Below, one piece after another: positions 1-7,627 of a stretch of DNA of 64,000 nt; within the stretch, counting starts at the first letter, position 1; every line of letters starts with the position of its first letter. A program made the translations under genes and the position numbers. The stretch covers positions 57,779 through 121,778 of the forward strand of contig JAEWSH010000124.1 of NCBI GenBank assembly GCA_023398375.1, read 5' to 3'. Under the pieces are notes generated by a model. It was not told the origin of the DNA, searched no databases, and saw only the letters and a program-made list of their open reading frames with translations. The DNA is from Bacillota bacterium. GTDB lineage: Bacteria > Bacillota > Clostridia > Lachnospirales > Lachnospiraceae.

Positions 1-372
1 TAACTGAATATGGGGATTCTGATGAATGAATGATTTTAAATAAGGAAGAAGTACGAATTTGCACAGCGTTGTACTGACGCCGAGAGAAAGGTGACCGACA
101 CCTAACTCGGAGATACGCTTAATTTGTTTTTCACCCTGTTCAATTGAGTAAAAAGCGCCTTCTACCTGTGTGAATAATAATTTACCCTCATAGGTAAGCG
201 TTACCCCACGTGAGGTACGTTCAAATAAAGTGACATTTAAGCTTTGCTCCAACTTGGATATGGCTTTACTGACAGCAGGCTGACTGATAAATAATTCTTT
301 TGCGGCACTTGAAATATTTCCTGTTTTTGCAACTGCACAAAATATTTTATAAGATGATAAATTATTAGTCAT
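1..372 (-). CDS. LysR-family transcriptional regulator (N-terminal part, runs off the window)
   Basis: Read from the minus strand, ATG at 372-370; the frame stays open to base 1, so only the first 124 residues are present. They contain a LysR winged helix-turn-helix with the typical ISQPAVSKAISKLE stretch at about residues 29-42 and the wing FERTSRGVTLTYEG, followed by the start of the linker and effector domain. The gene diverges from leuC, the usual arrangement for a LysR protein that controls its neighbour, so control of leuCD is likely but inferred. A dyad ATAAC-N5-GTTAT at 424-438 in the shared region is a candidate binding site. The effector cannot be told from the sequence. Confidence 0.9.
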   Translation of the reverse strand, partial: MTNNLSSYKIFCAVAKTGNISSAAKELFISQPAVSKAISKLEQSLNVTLFERTSRGVTLTYEGKLLFTQVEGAFYSIEQGEKQIKRISELGVGHLSLGVSTTLCKFVLLPYLKSFIHQNPHIQL

Positions 373-423
373 ATAGGTATCCTCTTTTCTTTGCTCTCAT
401 AATCCTAAAAACATTCAGAATCT

Positions 424-438
424 ATAACTATAGGTTAT
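424..438. promoter_or_regulatory. Candidate LysR operator dyad
   Basis: Perfect inverted repeat ATAAC-TATAG-GTTAT in the 156-bp region between the divergent LysR gene and leuC. It fits the general T-N11-A form of LysR sites. AT-rich sequence with possible -10 hexamers for leuC follows at about 437-446. Binding is inferred from position and symmetry only. Confidence 0.45.
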
Positions 439-528
439 ATTATACATGAAAATATTCTATTTTTCAATTATATCTATTTGTGTTACGATTGCTACAGTGA
501 TCGAGAAATTAATTGGGAGGAAAAAGAC

Positions 529-1815
529 ATGGGAATGACAATGACACAGAAAATATTAGCTGCACATGCCGGACTTGACAGTGTGGTAGCCGGACAATTA
601 ATTGAGGCAGACTTAGATCTGGTACTTGGAAATGATATTACGAGTCCTGTTGCGATAAAAGAAATGGAGAAGATGAAAACCAAAGGCGTATTTGATAAAG
701 AGAAAATTGCTTTGGTTCCTGACCACTTCGTTCCCAACAAAGATATAAAATCTGCGGAGCATTGTAAATGTGTAAGAGAATTTGCTTATCGCAATGAGAT
801 TACCAATTATTTTGAAGTAGGGCAGATGGGAATCGAACATGCATTATTGCCGGAAAAAGGACTGACTGTAGCAGGGGATGTTATTATTGGTGCAGATTCC
901 CATACATGTACGTATGGCGCATTAGGAGCATTTTCAACAGGTGTCGGCAGTACAGATATGGCGGCAGGTATGGCAACCGGAAAGGCATGGTTCAAGGTGC
1001 CGGCGGCAATGAAATTTAACTTAGTTGGCAAGATGGATAAATGGGTGAGCGGAAAAGATGTTATCCTACATATCATCGGAATGATCGGTGTGGACGGGGC
1101 ATTATATAAATCCATGGAATTTACAGGGGAAGGCATTAAAAATTTATCGATGGATGATCGCTTTACAATAGCGAATATGGCAATCGAAGCCGGAGGAAAG
1201 AACGGTATATTTCCTGTCGATAATAAAGCGATCGACTATATAAAAGAACATTCGAATAAAGAGTATACAATCTATGAAGCCGATGAAGATGCTGTATATG
1301 ATGAAGAGTATACAATTGACCTAAGTGTTTTAAAACCGACAATTGCATTCCCGCATCTACCGGAAAATACAAGGACTATTGATGAGATCAACGAACCTGT
1401 AAAGATTGACCAGGTGGTAATCGGATCTTGTACCAACGGGCGGATCGATGATCTTAGATGCGCAGCCAAAGTACTCGCCGGCAGAAAGGTAGCGAAAGGT
1501 ATGAGATGCATTATTTTACCGGCAACGCAAAATATCTATATGCAGGCCATGGAAGAAGGATTATTAAAAATCTTTATTGAAGCTGGAGCAGTCGTCAGTA
1601 CCCCTACCTGCGGACCTTGTCTGGGAGGCTATATGGGAATTCTTGCAGCCGGTGAGCGATGCGTATCTACTACGAATCGCAACTTTGTAGGTCGTATGGG
1701 TCATGTTGACTCGGAAGTTTATCTGGCAAGTCCGGCTGTCGCTGCAGCAAGTGCAATTACTGGACAGATATCAAGTCCATATGAGTTAAGTGTGAGAAGT
1801 GCTTCTAAGATGTGA
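529..1815 (+). CDS. leuC: 3-isopropylmalate dehydratase large subunit
   Basis: Aconitase-superfamily large subunit of 428 residues that isomerises 2- and 3-isopropylmalate in leucine synthesis together with LeuD. The [4Fe-4S] ligands are visible as Cys301 (GSCTNGRIDD) and Cys361/Cys364 (TCGPCLGG). The length matches the short archaeal/clostridial LeuC type rather than the 465-residue enterobacterial type. The start at 529 is chosen because GGGAGG lies 8 nt upstream; the frame is open further upstream without a ribosome site. A related homoaconitase-like activity cannot be excluded, as leuA and leuB are not in view. The last residues, SVRSASKM, lie inside a dispersed repeat (1789-1850) also present at the end of the rng gene. 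Confidence 0.92.
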   Translation: MGMTMTQKILAAHAGLDSVVAGQLIEADLDLVLGNDITSPVAIKEMEKMKTKGVFDKEKIALVPDHFVPNKDIKSAEHCKCVREFAYRNEITNYFEVGQMGIEHALLPEKGLTVAGDVIIGADSHTCTYGALGAFSTGVGSTDMAAGMATGKAWFKVPAAMKFNLVGKMDKWVSGKDVILHIIGMIGVDGALYKSMEFTGEGIKNLSMDDRFTIANMAIEAGGKNGIFPVDNKAIDYIKEHSNKEYTIYEADEDAVYDEEYTIDLSVLKPTIAFPHLPENTRTIDEINEPVKIDQVVIGSCTNGRIDDLRCAAKVLAGRKVAKGMRCIILPATQNIYMQAMEEGLLKIFIEAGAVVSTPTCGPCLGGYMGILAAGERCVSTTNRNFVGRMGHVDSEVYLASPAVAAASAITGQISSPYELSVRSASKM

Positions 1816-1878
1816 AAGAACCTCATCTTAGAATTACTAAGTCTCACACTGGAAGAAGATGCAAACATCTTCTTCTCA
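1789..1878 (+). repeat. Two-hairpin dispersed repeat overlapping the leuC 3' end (copy 1)
   Basis: Two adjacent hairpins. The first runs from AGTGTGAG (1789) to CTCACACT (ending 1850), with an inner stem TTCTAAGATG/CATCTTAGAA. The second is GGAAGAAGATG/CATCTTCTTC at 1851-1878. The same double unit is found at 47191-47279 at the end of the rng gene. Between copies the inner stem changes from AAGATG/CATCTT to AAGCAG/CTGCT, i.e. paired changes at two positions. The first half is coding, giving LeuC residues SVRSASK, and the stop codon sits in the loop. There is no T-run after the hairpins, so simple termination is not obvious. Confidence 0.85.
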
Positions 1879-1881
1879 TAG

Positions 1882-1897
1882 TTCATGACAAGTGAAG
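1882..1897 (+). repeat. Short repeat TTCATGACAAGTGAAG (copy 1)
   Basis: A 16-nt sequence identical to 63502-63517. Here it follows the double hairpin in the leuC-leuD spacer; at the second site it follows a terminator. In this copy the ACAAG within it can pair with CTTGT at about 1914-1918 around an inner GGC/GCC stem. Role unknown. Confidence 0.6.
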
Positions 1898-1923
1898 CGG
1901 CTTGCCGATTCATCTTGTTTGCA

Positions 1924-1950
1924 CGCGACCAAGGGTCGCAGATAGGAGTT
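1924..1950 (+). repeat. Hairpin plus Shine-Dalgarno element upstream of leuD
   Basis: Stem GCGACC/GGTCGC with a three-base loop, directly followed by AGATAGGAGT and, after a short A-rich spacer, the leuD ATG. It is nearly identical to the element before the gene at 63201 and belongs to a five-member family (also before the genes at 4955, 26633 and 51672). The GGAG core is the ribosome binding site of leuD, so the repeat itself provides the translation start signal. Confidence 0.8.
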
Positions 1951-1954
1951 AAAA

Positions 1955-2440
1955 ATGAGAGCAAATGGAAGCGTTTTTAAATATAGTGATAATGTGGATA
2001 CCGACGTTATTATTCCGGCAAGATATTTGAATTCTTCAGATCCTGCAGAACTGGCAGCACATTGTATGGAAGATATTGATAAAGAATTCGTGAGTAAAGT
2101 ACAAAAAGGGGATATCATTGTGGCAGCTAAAAATTTTGGCTGCGGTTCTTCCAGAGAACATGCTCCGATTGCAATTAAAGCGGCTGGAGTCAGCTGTGTA
2201 ATTGCAGAGACATTTGCAAGGATCTTCTACCGAAATGCAATTAATATCGGACTCCCAATTATTGAATGTCCGGAAGCTGCAAAGGGAATAGATGAAGGAG
2301 ATAAAGTCGAGATAGATTTTGATTCTGGAATTATAACTAATAAAACAAAAAGTACAACATTCCAAGGGCAGCCATTTCCCGAATTCATGCAGAAAATTAT
2401 TAAAGCAGAAGGTTTGATTAATTATATCAATAATAAATGA
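1955..2440 (+). CDS. leuD: 3-isopropylmalate dehydratase small subunit
   Basis: Small swivel-domain subunit of 161 residues that completes the isomerase active site with LeuC. Typical features are the N-terminal NVDTDVIIPARYL and the GCGSSREHAPIA substrate loop at about residues 64-75. The length matches the short LeuD type that goes with the short LeuC. It lies 139 bp downstream of leuC, in the same direction and probably in one transcript, but the spacer is filled with repeats. Translation starts from a hairpin/Shine-Dalgarno repeat ending 4 nt before the ATG. A terminator follows at 2510. Confidence 0.93.
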   Translation: MRANGSVFKYSDNVDTDVIIPARYLNSSDPAELAAHCMEDIDKEFVSKVQKGDIIVAAKNFGCGSSREHAPIAIKAAGVSCVIAETFARIFYRNAINIGLPIIECPEAAKGIDEGDKVEIDFDSGIITNKTKSTTFQGQPFPEFMQKIIKAEGLINYINNK

Positions 2441-2509
2441 TACTAGGATCGTAGGTATCAGGGCGCAAAATACCTTTAACCTCGACATCAATAAATAGAA
2501 ATAGAAAAG

Positions 2510-2549
2510 AACGTCATTTGAAATTTTATATTTTGAATGACGTTTTATA
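2510..2549 (+). terminator. Rho-independent terminator after leuCD
   Basis: Stem AACGTCATT/AATGACGTT (2510-2518 and 2536-2544) followed by a short T-rich tail. It closes the leuCD unit. A weaker GATAC/GTATC hairpin lies just after the leuD stop at about 2439-2459. Confidence 0.75.
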
Positions 2550-2618
2550 TGTTGCAATAAAAACAATTATGGTAATATATAAGATATAATAAGTTGTTAA
2601 GAAAAGGTGAAGAAAAAA

Positions 2619-3482
2619 ATGAATATTGATGAAATATTAAAGAAACTGGATGATTTATTCAGGCAAAATGAAATTGAGAAAGTGGAGCCTTTTTTATTAC
2701 AATGTCTGGAAGAAGCCAAAGAGACAGAGAACTACGGGGTCTATATTTCTATTTGCAATGAACTGATCGGTTTTTATAGAAGTGTATCAAATTATAGAAA
2801 GTCTTTTGATGTATCTGAAGATGTATTGCTGCTGATGGAAGAATTACAATTAGACAATACGGAACATTTTGCCACAACATTACTTAATGTAGCTACTGCA
2901 TACAGGACCGCCGGAGAAGGAGAAAAATCCTATTCTTATTATATGAGAGCGATGAAAATCTATGAACAATTGCTAGAACCGGATGACTATCGATTTGCCA
3001 GTCTCTATAATAACATGAGTATACTTTTATCAGAACAGGGTAAAGATGAAAAAGCAGCAGAGGAACTTGAAAAAGCATTGGTAATTATAGAAAAAATTGA
3101 TTTGGACTCAGTTGAGAGAGCAACTACACTGACAAATCTGGCAATGATTTATTTTAAACAGAATAAAAATGAAGAAGCCAGAGAGAAATTAGAATTGGCA
3201 CTTCAGATTTTTGACAGAAGTGGAAAGAATACAGATGCCCATTACAGTGCGGCGCTTGCAGGAATCGGAGAGGCATATTATCACATGGGAGAATATGAAA
3301 AATCACTGCAATCCTACAAAAAAGCATTGGATGAGATTAAAAAACACTTTGGTGAAAATGAAAGTTATGCACTGGTATGCACGAATTGTTCTTCACTATG
3401 TGAAAAGCTGCAGGATGAAAAAAAAGCAGCATATTATAAAGAAAAATCTACCCAGATAATGAAAAAAATAAAACCATCATAA
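2619..3482 (+). CDS. Tetratricopeptide-repeat protein
   Basis: A helical protein of 287 residues made almost wholly of TPR units, recognisable by repeated A-x-x-Y...A and LNNMA-type patterns (for example FATTLLNVATAYRTAGE, YYHMGEYEKSLQSYKKAL). No signal peptide or membrane segment, so probably a cytoplasmic protein-protein adaptor. ATG 2619 is preferred because AAGGTGAAG lies about 7 nt upstream; a GTG at 2607 is the alternative. The gene is followed 35 bp later by a DUF4037 gene with a good ribosome site and is probably cotranscribed, suggesting that the two proteins work together. The partner and function are unknown. Confidence 0.8.
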   Translation: MNIDEILKKLDDLFRQNEIEKVEPFLLQCLEEAKETENYGVYISICNELIGFYRSVSNYRKSFDVSEDVLLLMEELQLDNTEHFATTLLNVATAYRTAGEGEKSYSYYMRAMKIYEQLLEPDDYRFASLYNNMSILLSEQGKDEKAAEELEKALVIIEKIDLDSVERATTLTNLAMIYFKQNKNEEAREKLELALQIFDRSGKNTDAHYSAALAGIGEAYYHMGEYEKSLQSYKKALDEIKKHFGENESYALVCTNCSSLCEKLQDEKKAAYYKEKSTQIMKKIKPS

Positions 3483-3517
3483 AATAATTAAAAACATAGC
3501 AGAAAGGAAATGAGCGT

Positions 3518-4495
3518 ATGAAGGGATTAGAGCTTTCAGAGGCATATTACAATTTTTACGGAAAGGCAATGATTCATGAAAAGTTTCCTAATTACGAAAA
3601 ACGGATAGCAGTTGGTCTGGTAGGGCAGGGATCTGAATGTTTGGGATTTGATGATGAACTATCTACAGATCATGATTTCGGGCCATCCTTTTGTATGTGG
3701 CTGAATGAAGATGATTATAAGGCCATTGGGAATATGCTTGCATTTGAATACGAACAGCTGCCAAAAGATTTTGCAGGCGTGCAGGGACGTGTGGAATCGA
3801 CGCATGGCGGCGGCAGAGTCGGTGTGCATGAGATTAAAAATTTTTATTATTCCATTATTGGAAGGGAAGAAGTTCCAACAACGAATATTGACTGGTTATG
3901 GATTCCGGAATCCAGATTAGCGGTAGTTACGAACGGACAAGTTTTTCGAGATGATTTAAGAGAGTTCAGTACGATTAGGAATCAATTATTAGAATACTAT
4001 CCGGAAGATGTACGAATTAAAAAAATTGTTGCTAGAGCTGCTACAATGGCACAGGCGGGACAGTACAATTATGCCAGATGTATGCGCAGGGGAGAGACCG
4101 TTGCAGCTTATATGGCATTGTCAGAATTCACAAAAAATACAATTTCCATGGTATATTTATTAAATAAGAGATATACCCCATTTTATAAATGGATGCATCA
4201 TGGCATGAAGAAACTGCCGATATTGCATGAAGTAGGAGAGCTGCTTCAGACTCTTTGTGAACAGGACAATCAGAAAGAAGTATGGGAATCTACAGAAAAT
4301 GCCATTCCCTTTTCCCTGAATCTTTTTGATAAAAATGTAGAAATTATTGAAATGATATGCAAGCTCATTGCAGAAGAACTGAACAGGCAGGATCTTTCAA
4401 ATTGTCACGATCTTTATCTTGAGAACCATACGATGGGAATGATGCAGAAAATTAAAGACAGACAAATTAAATCCCTGCAGATTATGGAAGGTTAA
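3518..4495 (+). CDS. DUF4037 protein (nucleotidyltransferase-like)
   Basis: 325 residues. The N-terminal region GQGSECLGFDDELSTDHDFG resembles a nucleotidyltransferase fold with a GS motif and a D-x-D metal site (DHDFG, about residues 50-54), as expected for the DUF4037 family. The remainder is helical. No transmembrane segment is seen. ATG 3518 has AAAGGAAATGAG upstream. It is paired with the TPR protein gene just upstream. The substrate is not known; tRNA, nucleotide or antibiotic modification would all be guesses. Confidence 0.8.
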   Translation: MKGLELSEAYYNFYGKAMIHEKFPNYEKRIAVGLVGQGSECLGFDDELSTDHDFGPSFCMWLNEDDYKAIGNMLAFEYEQLPKDFAGVQGRVESTHGGGRVGVHEIKNFYYSIIGREEVPTTNIDWLWIPESRLAVVTNGQVFRDDLREFSTIRNQLLEYYPEDVRIKKIVARAATMAQAGQYNYARCMRRGETVAAYMALSEFTKNTISMVYLLNKRYTPFYKWMHHGMKKLPILHEVGELLQTLCEQDNQKEVWESTENAIPFSLNLFDKNVEIIEMICKLIAEELNRQDLSNCHDLYLENHTMGMMQKIKDRQIKSLQIMEG

Positions 4496-4535
4496 AAGCA
4501 TTGAAACATGTGTTCGACTGTGCTATGATGAGAAT

Positions 4536-4910
4536 ATGAATAAAAAAGACATTATATTAGTTCTTATTATCCTGACAGCAGCCGGAATTATTTATACGTT
4601 TACATTTTTTTTTAGTAAAGACGGCGCAATTGTGCAGGTATATGTAGATGGAACTTTAAAAGAAAGCTTTTCTTTAAACGAAGAAAAGGATATTTTGCTA
4701 GAAGGATATCAGGGAGGAACGAACCGTCTGATTATCCATAACGGTAAAGCCAGTATTGTTGAAGCGGACTGTCCGGATCATCTATGTGTAAAGCAAGCTG
4801 CAATCTATAAAAACGGAGAGAGTATTATATGTTTGCCGCATAGACTTGTTATTCAGATTACGAATGATAAAGATGAGAATAAATCTGAAATAGACGCGAT
4901 GGCAAATTAG
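4536..4910 (+). CDS. NusG domain II family protein
   Basis: 124 residues with one N-terminal membrane anchor (about residues 6-26) followed by an extracytoplasmic beta-rich domain. The pattern IVEADCPDHLCVKQ then IICLPHRLVIQI is typical of stand-alone NusG domain II proteins, which are not transcription factors. Two cysteines in CPDHLC plus one in ICLPH are conserved in the family. Such genes often sit beside a Gx transporter gene, as here (next gene). In other species the pair is found near flavin-transferase (ApbE) or Rnf genes, but none is visible here. The function is unresolved. Confidence 0.78.
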   Translation: MNKKDIILVLIILTAAGIIYTFTFFFSKDGAIVQVYVDGTLKESFSLNEEKDILLEGYQGGTNRLIIHNGKASIVEADCPDHLCVKQAAIYKNGESIICLPHRLVIQITNDKDENKSEIDAMAN

Positions 4911-4925
4911 ACTGCAGACAAAGAG

Positions 4926-4950
4926 GTCGCTTAAAGCGGTAGATGGGAGC
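4926..4950 (+). repeat. Hairpin plus Shine-Dalgarno element upstream of the Gx transporter
   Basis: Weak stem GTCGC/GCGGT (with G-T pairs) followed by AGATGGGAGC and a GTG start at 4955. Third-position match to the elements before leuD, rsmD, yqeK and the gene at 63201. The shared GGGAG is the ribosome site, which is why GTG 4955 and not ATG 4943 is taken as the start of the next gene. Confidence 0.7.
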
Positions 4951-4954
4951 AGAC

Positions 4955-5452
4955 GTGTATCGAAAAACAGCTTTTTTAAGCGTTATGATTGCATTCGCAC
5001 TTATTCTCAGCTATATAGAATATCTGGTGCCATTCTATTTTGGTGCTCCTGGAATAAAGCTGGGATTAGCTAATTTTATTATAATACTTATATTATATCG
5101 ATTCGGGTGGAAGGAAGCATTGGCTGTGAATGGAACCCGGATTATTCTGTCCGGTTTTCTTTTTGGTAATTTGTTTGCCATTATGTATAGTATTGCAGGC
5201 GCCATGATCAGCTTTTTCTTTATGCTCATCATAAAGAAAACAAAGGGCTTCAGTATTCTTGGCGTCAGTATATGCGGGGGTGTCACTCATAATATTGGAC
5301 AGCTGTTAATCGCTATGTTTGTAGTACAGACAAGCGGAGTCTTATACTATATACCTGTATTAATGATCGGGGGCATCATTACCGGGTTATTAATCGGCAT
5401 CCTGGCTTCACAGGTACTAAAAAGATTACCGCAGAATGGAGAATTATTATGA
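4955..5452 (+). CDS. Gx transporter family membrane protein (HepT component I-like)
   Basis: 165 residues, four or five predicted membrane helices, with conserved GAPGIKLGLAN near the start and GGVTHNIGQL later. These are marks of the Gx transporter family, often labelled heptaprenyl diphosphate synthase component I, although that label is doubtful and a small-molecule uptake role is more likely. The GTG at 4955 is preferred over the in-frame ATG at 4943 because the ATG lies inside the repeated AGATGGGAGC ribosome site. The stop overlaps the ruvA start by 4 bp, suggesting translational coupling. Confidence 0.8.
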   Translation: MYRKTAFLSVMIAFALILSYIEYLVPFYFGAPGIKLGLANFIIILILYRFGWKEALAVNGTRIILSGFLFGNLFAIMYSIAGAMISFFFMLIIKKTKGFSILGVSICGGVTHNIGQLLIAMFVVQTSGVLYYIPVLMIGGIITGLLIGILASQVLKRLPQNGELL

Positions 5453-6066
5453 TTGCATATTTAAAAGGAGAAATAGCAGATATAACGGAAGATAATTTAG
5501 TTTTGGATGTAAATAATATCGGATATAATGTTAAGATTTCAACAAGTGTTGCCAATATGCTTCCGGGAATTGGAAATGATATTAAAATTTATACATATAC
5601 ACTGGTAAAAGAGGATGCTTTCCAACTATATGGATTTTTAACGAAGGACGACCTGGAAATATTTAAAAAGGTGATCACTGTAAACGGTATCGGACCCAAA
5701 GGTGCTTTGGCAATTTTATCTGTTATGAGTGCTGATGACTTAAGGTTCGCGATTATTGCAGGTGATGCAAAAGCAATATCAAAAGCACCTGGAATCGGGA
5801 CAAAGACCGCAGAACGAATCATTCTCGATTTAAAGGACAAGGTGTCGATCGAAGATGTTTTTGATGGCGCTATGTCGGGAAAAGGAAATAATGATGTTGC
5901 AAATGATACTATGAACGGTGATAAAAATGAGGCAATAGAAGCTTTGGTAGCGCTTGGCTACTCTGCATCTGATGCATTGCAGGCAATCAAAAAAGTGAAG
6001 ATAACGGATGATATGGATGCAGAGATGATTTTAAAGCAGGCATTAAAAAAGATTTCACTTTTATAG
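5449..6066 (+). CDS. ruvA: Holliday junction branch migration protein RuvA
   Basis: 205 residues. N-terminal OB-fold (MIAYLKGEIADI...), central helix-hairpin-helix motifs (VNGIGPKGALAIL and APGIGTKTAERIILDLKDK) and a C-terminal UBA-like domain (EAIEALVALGYSASDALQAIKKV) that contacts RuvB. RuvA tetramers bind four-way DNA junctions and load the RuvB motors. It is directly followed by ruvB with a 20-bp gap. No ruvC is seen; in Firmicutes RecU does the resolving, and recU is present at 36952. Confidence 0.97.
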   Translation: MIAYLKGEIADITEDNLVLDVNNIGYNVKISTSVANMLPGIGNDIKIYTYTLVKEDAFQLYGFLTKDDLEIFKKVITVNGIGPKGALAILSVMSADDLRFAIIAGDAKAISKAPGIGTKTAERIILDLKDKVSIEDVFDGAMSGKGNNDVANDTMNGDKNEAIEALVALGYSASDALQAIKKVKITDDMDAEMILKQALKKISLL

Positions 6067-6086
6067 GGAACCGAATTGAGGATATT

Positions 6087-7085
6087 ATGGCAAAGAGAAT
6101 GATAGAAACAAATTTAATGGAAGAGGATATTAAAATTGAAGGGAGCCTTCGCCCACAACGGCTGCAGGATTATATCGGGCAACGGAAGGCAAAAGAAAGT
6201 CTTAGTATTTATATCGAAGCTGCGAAACAAAGGAAAGATTCATTGGATCATGTGCTTTTCTATGGACCACCGGGGCTTGGGAAGACTACTCTTGCAGGTA
6301 TTATCGCAAATGAAATGGAAGTCAATATGAAGGTCACAAGTGGACCTGCAATTGAAAAACCGGGTGATATGGCTGCGATACTCAATAATCTCCAAGAGGG
6401 AGATTTGCTGTTTGTGGATGAAATTCATCGATTGAACCGTCAAGTGGAAGAAGTTCTATATCCTGCTATGGAAGATTTTGCGATAGATATTATGATCGGT
6501 AAAGGAGCAACTGCCAGATCGATACGTTTAGACCTTCCGAAATTTACTCTGGTTGGAGCAACTACGCGAGCAGGCCTTTTAACGGCACCTTTACGTGACA
6601 GATTTGGAGTTATTCATCATTTGGAGTTCTACACAACAGAGGAGCTTAAGACTATTATTATGCATTCCGCTAAAATATTGAATGTCGAGATAGAGGAAGC
6701 GGGAGCGATAGAGTTAGCGAAGAGAAGCAGGGGGACTCCGCGTCTGGCTAATCGAATTCTGAAAAGAGTCCGGGACTTTGCGCAGGTAAAATACAGCGGG
6801 GTCATTACAGAAGAAGTTGCTAATACTGCACTTGATTTGTTGGATGTAGATAAAATGGGACTGGACCGCATCGACCGTAACATACTGCTTACAATTATTC
6901 TTAAGTTTAAAGGAGGGCCTGTCGGATTAGAAACATTAGCAGCTTGTATCAGTGAAGATTCCGGTACATTGGAAGATGTATATGAACCTTATTTATTAAA
7001 AAACGGATTTTTGAACCGGACGCCCAAGGGCAGAACGGCCACAGATTTAGCATATCGTCATTTAGGTCTTGAAATTCCTGAATGA
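6087..7085 (+). CDS. ruvB: Holliday junction branch migration helicase RuvB
   Basis: 332-residue AAA+ motor. Walker A GPPGLGKT, Walker B LFVDEIHR, sensor I GATTRAG and the arginine finger region APLRDRFG are all present, followed by the winged-helix domain (GLETLAACISEDSGTLEDVYEPYLL). It pumps DNA through the RuvA-bound junction during recombination repair. Length and motif order are normal. Probably cotranscribed with ruvA and zapA. Confidence 0.97.
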   Translation: MAKRMIETNLMEEDIKIEGSLRPQRLQDYIGQRKAKESLSIYIEAAKQRKDSLDHVLFYGPPGLGKTTLAGIIANEMEVNMKVTSGPAIEKPGDMAAILNNLQEGDLLFVDEIHRLNRQVEEVLYPAMEDFAIDIMIGKGATARSIRLDLPKFTLVGATTRAGLLTAPLRDRFGVIHHLEFYTTEELKTIIMHSAKILNVEIEEAGAIELAKRSRGTPRLANRILKRVRDFAQVKYSGVITEEVANTALDLLDVDKMGLDRIDRNILLTIILKFKGGPVGLETLAACISEDSGTLEDVYEPYLLKNGFLNRTPKGRTATDLAYRHLGLEIPE

Positions 7086-7161
7086 TTTGATTATAATAAA
7101 TATTGTATATTTATTATTACAGGTTGGTATATCTAGTGGTTCGGAAGAAGGGGTGCACAAG

Positions 7162-7572
7162 ATGGCTTCAAAAACTGATGCAGAGGTTATTATATTCGGT
7201 AAAGTGTTTACATTAAGCGGATATGAAAGTGAAGAATATCTACAAAAAGTAGCATCCTATCTGAATAATAAGATGCTAGAGTATAGCAGGGTGGACGGAT
7301 TTAAAAGGCAGCCATCTGAAACGCAGAATGTGCTTCTCCAACTTAATATCGCAGACGACTACTTTAAAGCAAAAAAACAAATCGAATTATTAGAAGAGGA
7401 TATTAAGCTAAAAGAAAAAGAATTGTATGATTTAAAACATGAACTGATTACCTCTCAAATAAAACTGGAAAATAATGAGAAAAATATGAAGGAATTACAG
7501 GATAAATTTAACGAAAGTTCGAAAAAAATGATTCGGGTGGAAACAGAATTAAGTGATATAAAAAAGAATTGA
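7162..7572 (+). CDS. zapA: Cell division protein ZapA
   Basis: 136 residues: an N-terminal ZapA fold (VIIFGKVFTLSGYESEEYLQ, then a helix ending near ADDYFKAKKQ) and a long charged coiled coil from about residue 70 to the end. ZapA binds FtsZ filaments and bundles them at the division site. ATG 7162 is chosen because AAGGGGTG lies 7 nt upstream and the family begins here; the open frame extends back into ruvB. The C-terminal coiled coil is longer than in the shortest family members. A terminator follows. Confidence 0.85.
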   Translation: MASKTDAEVIIFGKVFTLSGYESEEYLQKVASYLNNKMLEYSRVDGFKRQPSETQNVLLQLNIADDYFKAKKQIELLEEDIKLKEKELYDLKHELITSQIKLENNEKNMKELQDKFNESSKKMIRVETELSDIKKN

Positions 7573-7585
7573 AATGGTAAACTGG

Positions 7586-7609
7586 GGGCTGTCATTTGAC
7601 AGCCCTTTT
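7586..7609 (+). terminator. Rho-independent terminator after zapA
   Basis: Stem GGGCTGTCA/GACAGCCC with loop TTT, followed by TTTTC. It ends just before the U32 peptidase gene. Confidence 0.8.
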
Positions 7610-7627
7610 CAAGCGGGTGATTTATAG

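Noticed and set aside
373..528. Riboswitch or T-box before leuC
   Set aside because: The 156-bp region is AT-rich with only a LysR-type dyad; no leader of sufficient length or structure.
4943..4954. ATG at 4943 (and likewise 51660) as start codon
   Set aside because: These ATGs lie inside the conserved AGATGGGAGC ribosome site; the GTG codons 12 nt further on have correct spacing.
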